From: Lamellibrachia columna | Lineage: Eukaryota > Annelida > Polychaeta > Sabellida > Siboglinidae | Length of the DNA stretch: 64,000 nt | Assembly: GCA_963662155.1 (NCBI GenBank) | Contig: OY759268.1 | Location: 5,161,701 to 5,225,700 of the forward strand | Direction: 5' to 3' | In this document: piece after piece, positions 63,008-64,000 of the stretch | How the letters are laid out: the number at the start of each line of letters is the position of its first letter | Numbering within the stretch: the stretch's first letter is position 1 | Made by a program: the position numbers and the translations under genes | The notes under the pieces: model-generated | Seen by the model: only the letters and a program-made list of their open reading frames with translations | Told to the model about the DNA's origin: nothing | Databases searched by the model: none

Positions 63008-63172
63008 TCAGCCCCAGGACACTATTGAACAACAACCAACAACAGCCCCAGGACACTATTGAACAACAACCAACAACAGCCCCATGACACTATTGAACAA
63101 CCAACAACAGCTCCAGGACACTACTGAACAACAACCAACAACAGCCCCCGGACACTGTACACAAATCAATAC
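63008..63172. repeat. About 35-bp minisatellite
   Basis: Four to five units of CAGCCCCAGGACACTATTGA followed by ACAACAACCAACAA. Confidence 0.93.
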
Positions 63173-63185
63173 TAGCCACAGGACA

Positions 63186-64000
63186 ACAGCCGTACATGAA
63201 CTAGTCTCACCCCTTTATAAAGGGAGTAAGTAAAGGGATAACAGCTGGGGTGGTGCAGCCGTACATAAACTAGTCTCACCCCTTTATAAAGGGAGCAAAT
63301 AAAGAGATAACAGCTGGGGTGGTGCAGTAGTACATGAACTAGTCTCACTGCTTTATAAAGGGAGTAAGTAAAGAGATAACAGCTGGGGCGGTGCAGTAGT
63401 ACATGAACTAGTCTCACTCCTTTATAAAGGGAGTAAGGAAAGAGATAATAGCTGGGGTAGTGCAGTAGTACATGAACTAGTCTCACTCCTTTATCAAGGG
63501 AGTAAGGAAAGAGATAACAGCTGGGGTGATGCAGTAGTACATGAACTAGTCTCACCCCTTTATAAAGGGAGTAAGTAAAGGGATAACAGCTGGGGTGGTG
63601 CAGTAGTACATGAACTAGTCTCACTCCTTTATAAAGGGAGTAAAGAAAGAGATAATAGCTGGGGTAGTGCAGTAGTACATGAACTAGTCTCACTCCTTTA
63701 TAAAGGGAGTAAGTAAAGGGATAACAGCTGGGGTGGTGCAGTAGTACATGAACTAGTCTCACTCCTTTATAAAGGGAGTAAGGAAAGAGATAACAGCTGG
63801 GGTGGTGCAGTAGTACATGAACTAGTCTCACTCCTTTATAAAGGGAGTAAGGAAAGAGATAACAGCTGGGGTGATGCAGTAGTACATGAACTAGTATCAC
63901 CCCTTTATAAAGGGAGTAAGTAAAGGGATAACAGCTGGGGTGGTGCAGCTGTACATAAACTAGTCTCACCCCTTTATAAAGGGAGCAAGGAAAGAGATAA
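63186..64000. repeat. 69-bp minisatellite with palindromic TATAAA
   Basis: About twelve units containing CATGAACTAGTCTCAC, the palindrome CCCTTTATAAAGGG (or CTCCTTTATAAAGGGAG), and AGATAACAGCTGGGGTGGTG. It continues past the window end. Because 69 is a multiple of three, the minus strand stays open for 265 codons as 23-residue repeats, with a GTG rather than ATG start. Confidence 0.97.

Noticed and set aside
63172..63969. 265-codon minus-strand frame of 23-residue repeats
   Set aside because: The 69-bp minisatellite is a multiple of three. The frame begins at GTG and has no unique domain.

Overview
This is a window of animal nuclear DNA, intron-bearing and dense in satellites, minisatellites and decayed retrotransposons. 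Splice-site-bounded exons, L2/CR1-like and Penelope-like retroelement fragments and long microsatellites rule out a prokaryote. The style suggests a marine invertebrate, but no sequence here fixes the lineage. A short interstitial (TTAGG)7 tract is too small to use as taxonomic evidence.

Layout. 1-31,273: the right end of a tandem satellite array with 14 monomers of about 2.1 kb (three enlarged to 2,542 bp by an internal 474-bp duplication) and a partial fifteenth. Every monomer carries a 455-bp MITE-like element, and the array stops exactly at that element's right terminal inverted repeat. Three consecutive monomers (7,180-13,455) recur as a 6,276-bp higher-order block at 13,456-19,731. 31,274-45,155: non-coding DNA with a (TA)n/(TGCG)n tract, a Penelope-like endonuclease fragment whose coding sequence has become a 76-bp minisatellite, several L2/CR1-type LINE remnants on both strands, 19-bp and 60-bp minisatellites, and a 937-bp MITE-like element. 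45,156-51,269: a roughly 32-bp minisatellite field, itself duplicated as a large block. A LINE interrupts one copy, and the intact empty site survives in the other.

51,639-62,317 (minus strand): the only convincing protein gene, the 3' part of an alanyl-tRNA synthetase gene, most likely the mitochondrial type (AARS2). I assembled it from six splice-compatible exons that encode the end of the editing domain, including its CxxxH zinc motif, and the C-terminal domain with the stop codon. The introns are largely minisatellites. Tandem segmental duplication inside the gene has produced two identical copies of two coding exons and two truncated copies of a third. The 5' exons lie beyond 64,000. 62,745-64,000 holds three more minisatellites.

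The rest of the window shows no gene I can support. Most long open frames are by-products of tandem repeats whose period is a multiple of three, or which lack stop codons in every frame.
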